DNA of 36,850 nt from Acanthamoeba sp. SK_2022b (lineage: Eukaryota; Discosea; Longamoebia; Acanthamoebidae), in the NCBI GenBank assembly GCA_027943245.1, contig JANDJZ010000501.1:1-36850 (forward strand), read 5' to 3'. How positions within the stretch are numbered: position 1 is the first letter of the stretch; each line of letters begins with the position of its first letter. Shown here one piece after another: positions 19,469 through 29,503 of the stretch. The position numbers and the translations under genes are program-made. Below the pieces are notes generated by a model. It was not told the DNA's origin, searched no databases, and worked only from the letters and a program-made list of their open reading frames with translations.

Positions 19469-19541
19469 TGCCCTCTGCCGGGTTTGAACCAGCGACCTCA
19501 CGATCTTCAGTCGTGCGCTCTACCAGCTGAGCTAAGAGGGC
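19469..19541 (-). tRNA. tRNA-Phe(GAA), copy 3
   Basis: Identical in the tRNA body to the copy at 15108, with fully paired stems. The trailer is AAAAATATA on the minus strand rather than a T run, so termination may rely on a distant site. Confidence 0.96.
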
Positions 19542-20689
19542 GGATTATAACCATAATCAGTCTTTTTCTCTCAGTGCCAGCCCTACGTGGGTTTCAGCCA
19601 TATGGCTGATAATAGTTTTTTTGTGGGTTCAGCTGCTACCACAAAGATAGGAACAGTTCAGGGCAGCAAAAGCACACAAAACCCACTTTACAAGGTACAA
19701 CAACTTTGAGTACCATGGAAAGGACTACACTACCTAGGCCATGCATTCCTGCATTATGTGGGAAGCTGTCAGATGCACTCAATGGCTGTTGGTCTTGGTG
19801 TGGATGAGAGGCTATCAGTCATACTCTCTGCTACAGGAGTGCTTTGGTGTGAACAAGTCCTTCATTAGCCATGAGGTCTGCTACCTTCTCCCACTACTCT
19901 ACACCAAGTAGAAGCACCAGATTTTCTTAGACAAGGAGATATGGCACATGCTTGACAGAACCTTCATGGCATGTTAAAGCATTGGGCTTGGAATTGGTAA
20001 TTGTTGCAGGCCAGAATTTCTGCATGCCAGGAAGGGCTGCTCTGCTGCTGATGTATGTGCATGTGCTGGGTAAGCTTTGTGCCATCTAGTTTTGCCAGTC
20101 TATATGATACATATATGCATAATTAGGAGGCAGCCCTCAAGGCATCATTGCTTCTGTGATGGTATTGCAAGCAAAAGTGAAGGAGGTGCATGAGCATTAT
20201 GTATGCAATCACAATGGTCAAGCTGAGAAAAAATGCCAACAAGAACATAAACATCACATGCTCATACATTACCAGATAGCAAGCATTTTTTATGGTGATG
20301 GAGGTGCATGAGCATTGTGTATGTGTATGCAATGGTAGAGCAGAGAGGAATGCCAAGAAGACCATCAGCATCACATGACCAGATGGCAGGTCTTTATGCG
20401 TGCCGCAATGGTGAAGGAGGTGCACTGGCAAAATCTTTGCAATGTCATCAGCAAGGATGCAGACAACAAAGCAGGTGCAAACACACCCCTGCAGAGTGTC
20501 AACTCTCAGAACCTCAAGGCAAGTGCATTTTACCATTGATATCATTCTTATGTTACTGTGCAGCCCTGTCAGAATATTGATGTGCCAGCTACTCCAGCCA
20601 TCAGCAATGATTGGACGTTGTCAGTAAAGGTGGTTGTGTGCGTTTTCACGTCATTTAATCAATACCACAATAAGTTTTTCGCTATGGCA
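19542..20689. other. Decayed DNA with a transposase-like relic and inverted dispersed repeat
   Basis: At 19815-19960 a plus-strand frame with a stop inside reads LLQECFGVNKSFISHEV...YLLPLLYTK, like the helix-turn-helix lead of DDE_Tnp_4/Harbinger-type transposases; this is a weak match by eye. The segment 20160-20630 is an inverted, shortened copy of the repeat at 11190-12150. No working gene is supported. Confidence 0.4.
20060..20630 (-). repeat. Inverted copy of the 11.2-12.1 kb dispersed repeat
   Basis: Reverse-complement matches include tgcatccttgctgatgac, catctggtcatgtgatgctg and ccaatcattgctgatggctg. The first ~75 bp (20060-20135, ccagtctatatgatacatat...gcagccctc) match 12085-12140 in direct orientation, so the copy is rearranged internally. 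Confidence 0.7.
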
Positions 20690-20771
20690 GACGACGTGGC
20701 CGAGTGGTTAAGGCGGTAGACTAGAAATCTACTGGGGTCTCCCCGCGCAGGTTCAAATCCTGCCGTCGTCG
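20690..20771 (+). tRNA. tRNA-Ser(AGA), copy 3
   Basis: Plus-strand copy of the 82 nt gene, with trailer acccttaccttttaccaact, nearly the same as that of the copy at 10095. Confidence 0.97.
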
Positions 20772-21089
20772 ACCCTTACCTTTTACCAACTGGGCTGCCA
20801 GCTCCATTTTAAATCAATCTTGGCTGCCTCAACGCAGGCACTGACACCCTTGAGCACACAGCCACAAGTTGGCCTTTCCACAACCTTGAGTCCCAAGGAC
20901 AACCAAGCCTGCAGAGTAGCTTGATCATGTTGTGCCACCCAGCTGCAGCTGCCTCACACCCCCAGCCATTGCAGGGACAGCTGCTTTCAGTGGCCCACTT
21001 GTGCACAGAAACTGATCATGCCTGGTCTGGCGTCAAACTGGAAGAGATCCAATATCACTGGCGTTTGGTGTGTAGCGGTACAACGCTTG
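20772..21089. other. Intergenic DNA, no gene seen
   Basis: 318 bp between tRNA-Ser and the 3' end of the RCC1 gene. CpG frequency rises sharply near 21030 as the gene is approached. Confidence 0.5.
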
Positions 21090-22654
21090 TCAAGTATAGA
21101 CAATACTGGCCTGTCGGAATGCGGCAATTCGGGAGATGGGAAGCCGGCCAAGAGCAGCGTCCACCAACACTGGCGACAAACGTCGCTTCGCATGACCCGC
21201 GGAGGCTTCGTGCTTGCTAGTGGCGGCCGTGGGTTGCTCCTTTTTCTGCTGCACATTCTCGCCCACAGGCGCAGCGAGCCCGGACAGCATCGGGGTTGCC
21301 TGCACCACTCCAAGCTGACCCAAATTGGCGCGGCCAAATCCGTAGAGACGTCCGTCCTCGGCCAGCGCCAGACTGTGATTCTCGCCGGCCGCGATCTGCT
21401 CGATGAAAATGCCGTTCAGGGCATCGACTCGCTTGGGCACGCTGTGGTTGGTGCGGTCGCCGTGTCCCAATTGGCCCGCCTTGCCTAGGCCCCACGAGTA
21501 TACCTCACCGCCGTCGGACAGCGCCAGACAGTGGTAGTCGCCCGCGGCGATGGCCACTATACGGACGCCGCGCAGGGCCTCGATGGCCCGCGGAGTGGTG
21601 GTCTCCTGCTGGTCGACGCCGTGCCCCAGCTCGCCGTACTTGCAGCCTCCGAACGAGTACACGGCGCCTTCCCCGCTGAGCGCAAGGTTGTGGTCATAGA
21701 ATCCGGCCGCGATGGCCACAATGAACTTGCAGCGCAGGCCCTCGAGGAGCTTGGGCACGGGCTGGTCGTCCTCGTCGCCGTGTCCCAAGCCGCCGCCGTA
21801 GCCCTCGCCAAAGGAGAACACCTTGCCGTCGATCGTCAGCGCGAGGTTCGTGGAGTAGCCCACGCTCACGTCGATCACGCGCTCGCGTTGTAGCGCGTCG
21901 AGTCGCTTGGGCACCGTGTTGGTCATGGTGCGCTCGCCGCCCGTGCCCAGCTGACAGCACTCGTTCGTGCCAAACGCGTACAGCTCGCCGTTGGCCAACA
22001 GGGCCATGGTGTGATGCGGACCGAGCGCCACCTTAAGCACGCGATGCTGGGCCAGCGTGGCGACAGGTCTGGGAATGTCGACGCGGCCGCTCTCGTCCTC
22101 GCTCTTCCCGGGGGTGTCGCCTAGGCGACCATACTGAGCAAAGCCCCACACGAACAGCTGGCGGGCGTCATCGAGCGTGACCAGTGCCGAGTGGGAGTCG
22201 CTGATGGCCACCTGTGCCGCACGCATCCCTGCGGGCAGCAAGGATCTGGCCTTTTCCGACGCCTCGCGTGGCGCCTTCTGTCCAAAGTAGAACGCCGACC
22301 CATTAAAGAGCATCCGCTCCAGCTCAGGCTCTGCCATCAGCCGTCGCCACTTGCTGTGGGAATGAAATGATGTTTTGATTAGTGTTTGGCGCGTTTTAAA
22401 TATGTCTCATCTTTCTAAACTAAATACATAAAAAATATGTTGTGTGTAACAACTCGGCGGGCAGGCAGGAAGAACGAAGGCGACAGACCGTGTCGCCCAA
22501 AAGAACGAAAGCGACAGGAGATAGAGGAAACTGCGTGCATGAGGAGGGGAAGGTACCGAGAAACTGCGGCAAGGAGGGGCAGGTCTCGGTAAGTGAAACC
22601 GGCAAGCTCAAGGACGAGGCCCATAAGTTCCTTCTCGGCAAGCAGCTCCTCCAT
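21090..22654 (-). CDS. F-box-like protein with RCC1 repeats
   Basis: Model: complement(join(21090..22353,22557..22654)), 453 aa. The N terminus (ELMGLVLELAGFTYRDLPLLAAVSRKWRRLM, about 8-38) has the spacing of an F-box, which binds Skp1 in SCF ubiquitin ligases. The rest is a series of RCC1 blades: WGFAQYGRLGD, FGTNECCQLGTGG, FGEGYGGGLGHGDEDD, FGGCKYGELGHG, WGLGKAGQLGHGDR, FGRANLGQLG, each followed by a 'vvaIAAG..H.lALs..G.vy' strand, so at least six repeats. A role as substrate adaptor is inference from the domain pair. The 203 nt intron is long for this window and AT-rich, but joining it restores the F-box at the exact codon. The gene is a GC- and CpG-rich islet inside CpG-poor repeat DNA. 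Confidence 0.88.
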
Positions 22655-22809
22655 TTGTTGCTTGTGTCTGGGCTGGGTGTGAGGCTCAAGGCGGTCACGG
22701 AAAGCGGACCACCAAGCAGGAGTTTAATTTTTGACTCCGCAAAGTCCGGGCGACTAGACGCCAAAAAGCAACGTTGCCCTCTTTCCTAAAAACCTGCTGC
22801 AAAAAAGAT

Positions 22810-22882
22810 AGCCGACCGTGGGGCTCGAACCCACGACCACAAGATTAAGAGTCTTGCGCTCTACCGACTGAGCTAGGACGGC
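22810..22882 (-). tRNA. tRNA-Lys(CTT), copy 2
   Basis: Identical in sequence to the gene at 8136, including the U5-U68 mismatch, and with the same trailer (tatctttttt). About 156 bp upstream of the start of the F-box/RCC1 gene. Confidence 0.93.
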
Positions 22883-22919
22883 TTGCGGTTTGCGCTCCAC
22901 CGACTGAGCTAGGACGGCT
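22883..22919 (-). pseudogene. tRNA-Lys 5'-end fragment in tandem
   Basis: The sequence tgcgctccaccgactgag...gacggct repeats the 5' third of the neighbouring tRNA-Lys with period 36 bp. The DNA beyond it (gctgctacta) matches the 5' flank of the other Lys gene at 8209, so the fragment keeps the original flank and the intact tRNA was added next to it. Confidence 0.8.
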
Positions 22920-23609
22920 GCTACTACAATTGGTTAGGCGCTGCTTGGTTTTGTCAAGAAAGGCCTTGGTAGCCCAAAAAAGTTATAGAGCGTAAGTATT
23001 GATATTCCCAATGGCCTTGCGCCTTTTGGTTTTTCTAAGAAAAATCCCAAAGGCCTTGGAAAAACAAAATTGATGGAATCAGAAAGGGCTGGATCTCCTG
23101 ACTGCAGCTCTGGATTTCCAAATAATTACTTGATAACCAACAATCAAGCAATTTCTAGAAGATCTCTGTGTTTCAATCATTCCAGCACTTTTTAGAGCCT
23201 CCCCATTGGATCTGTGGATGGTAGAAACTCACTGCACACAGACATTACCTCTCCTGTCTGCATTTTTCTGGGTTTACTGAGGACATTATCTGCCCCACCA
23301 CTGCACCTGAGGAGTGCATGAACATCAAAGACTTTTATTTACAAAAGACATAAAAAGATGACAGAACATCAACTAATGCTACACAACAACTTCTCAAGAT
23401 ATATATCACATGGCCCCCATGCCTTCATGACCTACCTCACCCATATACCATTGCAATGCCCTGCACCTACAACAGGCCATCAATCACTATGTATCAGGCA
23501 GTCAAACCTATCCTAATCTCTTAGCTTAAGACTGGCCTGTTTGCCTACATGGTAGGACATAGGGGGTGGCTGTCAGCCCGATGATTCAAATTTGCGTGCA
23601 CTTACAAGA
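22920..23609. other. Intergenic DNA, no gene seen
   Basis: AT-richer and CpG-poor; two short related segments occur at 22960-23010 and 23020-23070 (aaaggccttgg and cccaatggccttg). Nothing else recognised. Confidence 0.45.
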
Positions 23610-23681
23610 TCCGCTGTGGTGTAGTCGGTAACATTTATGGTTCTCACCCATGCGCCCCGGGTTCGATTCCCGGCAGCGGAA
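23610..23681 (+). tRNA. tRNA-Glu(CTC), copy 2
   Basis: Same sequence as the gene at 7628, on the plus strand. Followed by agaacatttttg with a T5. Confidence 0.97.
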
Positions 23682-24606
23682 GAACATTTTTGTTATTGGA
23701 CAACAGTGCTGAAGGGGGTTGGCAGTGCAGGCACACCTGGTGTTTTGATGCCTGGATAGCAGTTAAACTTGAGTCAGTCCAAGCCCAATGTGCACAACAA
23801 CTGTGAGGAAGGCAATAGTGAAGGCACTGGACAGGTTCCTCTTCTTGTTGTGCACTTCTTGCTGATCTGCCTACAGGTGCTGTGTGGGGTTACTACCATA
23901 AGTATATACACTGCATGTCCTTGTGGCAATTCAGCTGCTGTGGTTTTGTAAAGGACAGTAATTAACAATCATCCACAATCCTGTATTCACCCAGATGATC
24001 AATTGATTTGCCTTGTGGGTGGAGGACCACAACAGAGAACTTACAAGCTACATTTAGGAGTGCCAGCAAGTTTCAGGCCACCTACTTTGGCACAACCTCA
24101 ACTCCCAATTTGGCACTTAATCCATGAGCACTCAAATCAGTCTGCTGGAGAGGGTGTGCTACTGTACTCTGTGCTGCACCTTCAGTTGGTGTACCACCTT
24201 GCCCTTGAGGAATTACATCACCTCAAGTGCTTTGATGAAGTGTGTTGACTGGGGCAGAGACATTGTCTCTCACCACTTAGTATGTGAGATTGATGCTTTG
24301 GCAGTGTGTTTATTTGGTAACTGTGTTGAGTTGGTCAACCACCACATCCTCATTGGCAATCCACATGCTAGATGTGGTACTGCAGCCACCCCCACAGCTC
24401 AAGTCCATGCAGAGGTGAAGAAGGAAACATGACAGCCAACTGGAGGAAAGTTGAGTATGCTACCACCACCTTGTCCCCACATGAGTCCTCCTCTTCCTCC
24501 ACCAGCTAAAGACTGATAATGAAGTGGTGTTGATCCAAGACGCCACAATTTAAAGCAGACAGCCATGCTGGCGTGATCACTGCAGAGTTGAAACAAAAAG
24601 CTAATA
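23682..24606. other. Decayed intergenic DNA
   Basis: CpG almost absent. The phrase ctcccaatttggcactta at about 24100 resembles the right end of the Tc1/mariner-like element (attcccaatttgggcact) and may mark a further relic end. No gene is supported. Confidence 0.4.
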
Positions 24607-24679
24607 CTCCCCCGCCGGGATTTGAACCCGGGTCGTCCGCGTGACAGGCGGAAATGCTAGCCAACTACACCACAGGGGA
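24607..24679 (-). tRNA. tRNA-Asp(GTC), copy 2
   Basis: Same tRNA body as the copy at 15564; trailer tattagctttttgttt. About 20 bp upstream of its 5' end, accacaggggac repeats the 5' end of the gene, a short fragment. Confidence 0.97.
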
Positions 24680-25344
24680 CATCTCTGACACCTATTGACC
24701 ACAGGGGACCTCTTAATACTTAACCGCTGTGGCTCATTGTTGACTCCCCATTCTGCCAGTTCCTCACCCAGTCATTTGGAGCCCAGTCCACCCTGTCCTT
24801 GAACAGGGGCATTGTCACTTGAACAGAGTCATGGCCTCATGAGAATACAGTGAAGCTATCTGCCAGCCCCAACCAGGCACAGGGCAGACAGAATAATTGC
24901 AGCATTTGAAAGTGGTGCTTGTAGGGAACAGAACTGCACCTGGTATCCAAGGGCAGGGTGTTCCTGCTGTTGGCGCTCACAGAGCCTTGATCCCTAGTTG
25001 GCAGAACCATGCCCATAGAGTTGTACAGCAAAGGCAACACCTTGAGTTGGTGTCCAGAAGCTGTGTTCCTGCTGTTGGCACTGACTGTAAACAAGAAGTG
25101 TTCCTCATTCTGCATGGCTTTACATCTTGATAGCAACTGCTGGGCATGCATCATGGCTGTCACTTTCCTAGAGGCTGAACATGAAGACTGATAGAGGGCT
25201 AGCATGACAACTGACAGTGCCAATGAGGTGAAGACCAAGCATGCTGATGAACTGACAAGACGAATTAACGGATATAAAAAACAAGCCAATACTGTAAACC
25301 TGTTTTTAAGCCACAAAGAAAGTCATGATGGGTGTTGAGAGATG
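24680..25344. other. Intergenic DNA with a short internal duplication
   Basis: The words tgttcctgctgttggc occur at about 24958 and 25061 within a roughly 100 bp diverged duplication. A minus-strand frame of 159 codons crosses it, but repeats itself (VSANSRNT twice) and has no gene-like codon bias. Confidence 0.45.
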
Positions 25345-25417
25345 TCCCCTGTGGTGTAGTTGGCTAGCATTTCCGCCTGTCACGCGGACGACCCGGGTTC
25401 AAATCCCGGCGGGGGAG
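25345..25417 (+). tRNA. tRNA-Asp(GTC), copy 3
   Basis: Identical body to the copy at 15564, with trailer tatctgctttttgttgc. The 12 bp before it (gatg) differ, so similarity starts at the gene and ends after the terminator. Confidence 0.97.
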
Positions 25418-25554
25418 TATCTGCTTTTTGTTGCTTCAAGCACATCCTTTAGTAAGTTCCTACACAATTTGAATATCCTTATTGTGTGGGCAGAATATCT
25501 TTTCAACAATAGGAGGAATGTGCACATAAGAGTTGCCAGTTGGCTTGACCTTTG

Positions 25555-25950
25555 ACTTCTGCACCCATTGCCCAGCAATCATCGTTGCCCATCACCAGGC
25601 CATTGTCATTGTCCACTGCCAGGCCATTGTCACCTTTGCCCCTGCCCAGCTGTAATCATCATCACCCACTGGCCAGCCATTGTTGCCTTATCCCACTGCC
25701 CACATTGTTGTTGTCACCCACTGCCCAGCCATCATTGTTGCTCACTGCCAGGCCTTTGTCACCTTCACCCACTGCCCAGCTGTCATTGTCATACTTGTTG
25801 TTAGGACCACCTCATTGTTGCCCATTGCCAGGCCATTGTCATTGCCCCCTGTCCAGCCATCATTGCTCATCACCAGGCCATCATTGTCACCCCCCACCAG
25901 CATCGCCTTTGCCCTGTCATCTTTGCCATCCAGCATTACCACCTTGTACC
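25555..25950 (+). repeat. Minisatellite of diverged cactgccagg/ccattgtcac units
   Basis: About 400 bp built of variable 20-36 bp units with words cactgccca, gccattgtca, tcaccaggcc and catcattgttg. It is pyrimidine-rich on this strand. Confidence 0.75.
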
Positions 25951-25997
25951 ACCATCATCAAGGGTTTTCAGAGGCACCATGTCAAACCATACTGCGC

Positions 25998-26072
25998 CAC
26001 CCAGTGGATGTTGTGTAAAGTCAACACACCCTTTTGCATGAACCATGCTGATGGTGTAGCTCCTGCACCTCA
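25998..26072 (+). repeat. Partial copy of the 11.2 kb dispersed repeat
   Basis: cagtggatgttgtgtaaagt...catgctgatggtgtagct...cacctcatgac matches 11263-11345 with few changes and a small deletion. Confidence 0.8.
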
Positions 26073-26516
26073 TGACCTTATGGAAGTTTTATCCATACAA
26101 AATTAGAATACAAAATCAATTTTAAAATGACTGGACCTCTCATTTGATGATAGAGGTGGTTCTTAGTGTGCCATTGGCTGCCCATGCTACACTCCTGACC
26201 GCTACATTTATATCACCATCATAGAAGCATGTCTGGGAGGCCCTTGAGCTGCCACCAGGTTGCTGGGCCCAGGAAGAAGAGGAAAGTGGTTGAAGAGGAG
26301 ATCCATGCCTCTACCACATGTGGAGATGCATACCTCAGCCCTGCTCATAAGACAGATCTAGCACATGAACAGGTATATGCACATTTTGTTTGTTATGGCA
26401 CATCACAAGCACTGGTGCTGATGGACCTGGTCAAGAGCCTCCCTTCAATGGTCCACAATGACCTGACACCATAGATGGTCCAATGCATCAGCATACAGAG
26501 GGGGAGACCAATGGCA

Positions 26517-26885
26517 GCAAGTCTGAGGGAAGCAAGGCCACTAACAAGTGCTGGCAACTGAGGGGAAGCCACTAACAACTGCTGGCAACCAAGGGGAAGC
26601 AAGACTGGTGACAACCACTGGCAACTGAGGGGAAGTGAGGTCAATGATGACTGCTGGTGCCCAAGGGGAAGTGAGACCAATGATGACTGCTGGCAACCAA
26701 GGGGAAGCAAGGCTGATGGGGAGTGAGGGGAAGTGAGGCTAATTGCAAGTGAGGGTGAGAGGAAGTGAGGCTGACTGTGACCACTGGTGACTGTGGTAAG
26801 CAAGGCTGATGAATTGAAGGGGTGACGAAGGGGAAGTGAGGCCAATGGTGACCAATGGGGAGTGATTGCAGGGGGGTGTGAGGGG
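26517..26885 (+). repeat. Minisatellite of gaggggaagyaag/ctgctggcaac units
   Basis: About 370 bp of 30-45 bp variable units, each with aaggggaag or gaggggaagtgagg and a tgactgctggcaac segment. Purine-rich on this strand. Confidence 0.8.
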
Positions 26886-27148
26886 AAGCAAGCTGATGGC
26901 AACTGAGCACAATCTGTGGCAAACAGGATGAGGAGTGGTGTGTTGTTTAAATCCAAATTAGGACTTTTTTCTCAGCACATTTCCTGGACCCAAAGGTGAT
27001 GTACCAAAACTAAATTATTGGGCAAACAATGTTTGGGCGGACCAATAGAAAAACTGGGGGACAGGAGCCTGAAAGCAAGGAGAATTAGTGATCAAATTCC
27101 CAGTAGAGATAGGGCCGATATCTGCAACCAGTGTATGTAGCAAGCGGA

Positions 27149-27220
27149 GATTCCGTGGTGCAACGGTAGCACGCAAGCCTAACACGCTTGAGGTCGCGAG
27201 ATCAACACTCGCCGGAATCA
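27149..27220 (+). tRNA. tRNA-Val(AAC), copy 2
   Basis: Same body as the gene at 18405, including T loop ATCAACA with A54. Followed by cttttgcccg (T4). Confidence 0.9.
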
Positions 27221-27300
27221 CTTTTGCCCGTCTCCTCTGGTTGGCTCCAACCACATCTGTTGTACCATTATTGGCAGTGAACTACGTCGACATCCAAGCA

Positions 27301-27371
27301 GCTGGGATAGTATAGTGGTAGTACATTGGTTTGTGGTACCAACAACCCGGGTTCAATTCCCGGTCCTGGCA
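27301..27371 (+). tRNA. tRNA-His(GTG), copy 2
   Basis: Same body as the gene at 18243; 80 bp downstream of tRNA-Val on the same strand. Followed by actttttcac (T5). Confidence 0.96.
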
Positions 27372-27765
27372 ACTTTTTCACTAGCTCCATGGAGATTCAT
27401 GCTGCTTTTTTGGTGTGTGCCACAGGATCTGCTACTCAGGCTGCTTGGCACAGGGCTGGATGAAAACGTCATGGCCAAGCTGTTTGCTGTGGTGGAGAAA
27501 ATTCCTGCATTAAAAAGTGTTGATGCCAGCTATGGTTCATCACCACTTTTAATTAGAGGTACCAAGAGACAAGATAATAAATTGCACAAGTCAGCCATAA
27601 ACCTCTGATTACACTTCACTGTGTGGGAGTTGTTTAGAATTATGAGGCAGGCCCTACACACAGTTGGCAGCATTTGTGGTACTTGTTCTGTGTAGGCAAG
27701 GTTGGTAATAAGATAAAAAGTAACCTTCAAATTAGCAGCAACTATGGTGATGGAATGTTGTGCTA
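27372..27765. other. Intergenic DNA, no gene seen
   Basis: AT-richer, CpG-poor filler between the tRNA-His and MITE copy C. Confidence 0.45.
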
Positions 27766-27925
27766 ACTGAGTGTTTGGGAAATGAGACTCTGCCCCTTCT
27801 TGAAATGTCTACAGTTTTCAACAGTCCAATCAGCAATCATGCAGCTGTAGACATTTAGGACACCTTCTCAGACAGGTGCTGTCTGCAGAAAAAGAGTCCC
27901 TGTCTCATTTTCCTGAACACTCAGT
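27766..27925 (+). mobile_element. MITE copy C
   Basis: 160 bp with ends ACTGAGTGTTTGGG and TGAACACTCAGT and the same internal palindromes as copy B. The flanks (gtgcta, ttactg) do not form an obvious direct repeat, so the target duplication has decayed or the site was rearranged. Confidence 0.88.
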
Positions 27926-28436
27926 TTACTGTGGCTACTTTGCTGGCTGCTTGTCTGCTTGCTGGAGCACATTGGTGAGCTTCCTCTTAGGCTGAGTAAG
28001 CTCATTGTAGGCTTGCACCCTTACTCAAATAGTGACCTGACAACTGGTGGATCTTGCAGCACGCCACAAAAGGTTCATAATACCAGCCCAGTGTTAAGTT
28101 ATCTGTAACATGCCCTAAAAGCAGGCTTGCTCTTTTATAAGTGGCTCTTTCATAAGTGCCCACATGGCCAAAATAATTGATCCCATGCCACTTTGTTTTG
28201 TACCACCCTTCATCTGAGTTTGGTGTTGTGTTGCCTGTGGGCTGAAATGGTTGAACTCCTTTGAGTAATGTGACATATACAAACCAGCACTTTCTAAAGA
28301 TCTCCCCTGCTAGGTTGGAGCAATACAAACTACAACCACACCAAAGTGGGAAAGTGTGGTGGCATGCATGCAAGGTGGGATAGGTGAGATTGCCATAGGT
28401 GGGATCACCCCTGCAATGGAAAGCAAAAGCATTAGT
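27926..28436. other. Decayed intergenic DNA
   Basis: A minus-strand frame of about 146 codons runs through it and into the tRNA-Ser; no motif was recognised and CpG is rare. Around 28280-28330 it resembles 19050-19100 in reverse. Confidence 0.4.
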
Positions 28437-28518
28437 CGACAACGGCAGGATTTGAACCTGCGCGGGGAGACCCCAGTAGATTTCGAGTCTACCGCCTTAA
28501 CCACTCGGCCACGTTGTC
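28437..28518 (-). tRNA. tRNA-Ser(CGA)
   Basis: Nearly identical to the Ser(AGA) genes but with anticodon loop CTCGAAA (CGA) and acceptor GACAACG/CGTTGTC. The two acceptor changes form a compensatory A4-U69 pair in place of G-C. It would read UCG codons. Confidence 0.96.
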
Positions 28519-28858
28519 TGCCATAACACCGTCGAAGGCATCAGTATGATAGTATGACAGTAAAAGTGCAGTTGATGGTCACCATTGTTTAGACCACAGA
28601 TGCTTTTTCTCAAGTTGTACAGCAAGTACTGATATTCTCCTTGGTTGCCACTGTGCAGCTTACTCCTTGCAAAGTGTCATTAGCATACCCCTTACTAAAC
28701 AACCAAATCAAATTGCAGTGTGCATCCAACAGGAGTCTCAACACAACCTCTACATCTACAGGTTACCAGATACTCTTTGCTTCAAGCCTGTGCTCAGTGA
28801 GTAACAAAGCCAAAAGAGAGAGCCAAAAGTGGTCAGTGGCCGGAGCTAGCGAAAAAGT
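28519..28858. other. Intergenic DNA, no gene seen
   Basis: 340 bp of CpG-poor sequence; the last ~30 bp match the flank of the His gene at 18243 (agtggccggagctagcgaa). Confidence 0.45.
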
Positions 28859-28929
28859 TGCCAGGACCGGGAATTGAACCCGGGTTGTTGGTACCACAAA
28901 CCAATGTACTACCACTATACTATCCCAGC
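28859..28929 (-). tRNA. tRNA-His(GTG), copy 3
   Basis: Same body as the other two His genes; 80 bp downstream of tRNA-Val copy 3 in the direction of transcription. Confidence 0.96.
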
Positions 28930-29009
28930 TGCTTGGATGTCGACGTAGTTCACTGCCAATAATGGTACAACAGATGTGGTTGGAGCCAACCAGAGGAGAC
29001 GGGCAAAAG

Positions 29010-29081
29010 TGATTCCGGCGAGTGTTGATCTCGCGACCTCAAGCGTGTTAGGCTTGCGTGCTACCGTTGCACCACGGAATC
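29010..29081 (-). tRNA. tRNA-Val(AAC), copy 3
   Basis: Same body as the other Val genes, again with A54 in the T loop. Confidence 0.9.
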
Positions 29082-29121
29082 TCCGCTTGCTACATACACT
29101 GGTTGCAGATATCGGCCGTTT

Positions 29122-29503
29122 ACGTGGCCAGCAGCTCAAATTTAGCACCAAATCAGCTCGAATTATGGTGTTGTGCTGTAGTGGTGATGTTGAGATGGTG
29201 TTGTGGTGTTGTGGTGATGGTGTGGTGATGTTTTGGTGGAGTTGTTGTGGTGTTGAGGCAGAGATGGTGGTGTTATGGTGTTGTTGTGGTGTTGAGGTTG
29301 ATATCACTAACCAGTTGCAACACCCACCCAGCCTGGATTTAAGCTCTTCTGGTTCTATGTTACCAAAGCTGGTTAGTTTGTTTGTTGTTTTGGTGAGGCA
29401 ACTACCACTTTATGGGCAATTATCAGGAGTTGCCAAGGGTGTCAACCAAAACTTTGACGTTCCTCGAGGTTTGTGGTGAAGTATCGAAACACTAAAAAAG
29501 ATA
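29122..29503. other. Intergenic DNA with a GTT/GTG microsatellite
   Basis: From 29165 to 29300 the sequence is made of gtt, gtg, gat and gag words (ggtgttgtggtgttgtgg), the complement in composition of 19108-19330. No gene is seen. Confidence 0.6.

Larger units (their letters stand above)
25418..27111. other. Gene-free stretch of minisatellites and repeat fragments
   Basis: Besides the two minisatellites and the two repeat fragments (25998-26072 and 26105-26170) there is only CpG-poor filler. No protein or RNA gene is supported. Confidence 0.5.
27112..27388 (+). repeat. Left arm of an inverted duplication carrying tRNA-Val and tRNA-His
   Basis: From ggccgatatctgcaacc to ctagctcc this ~277 bp block is repeated in reverse orientation at 28844-29121 with very few differences, including the 80 bp spacer between the two tRNAs. 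Confidence 0.9.
28844..29121 (-). repeat. Right arm of the inverted Val/His duplication
   Basis: Reverse-complement partner of 27112-27388; the arms are about 1.46 kb apart and enclose MITE copy C and tRNA-Ser(CGA). Confidence 0.9.

Noticed and set aside
28002..28442. 146-codon minus-strand frame
   Set aside because: Its first codons are part of the tRNA-Ser(CGA) gene and the rest shows no domain.
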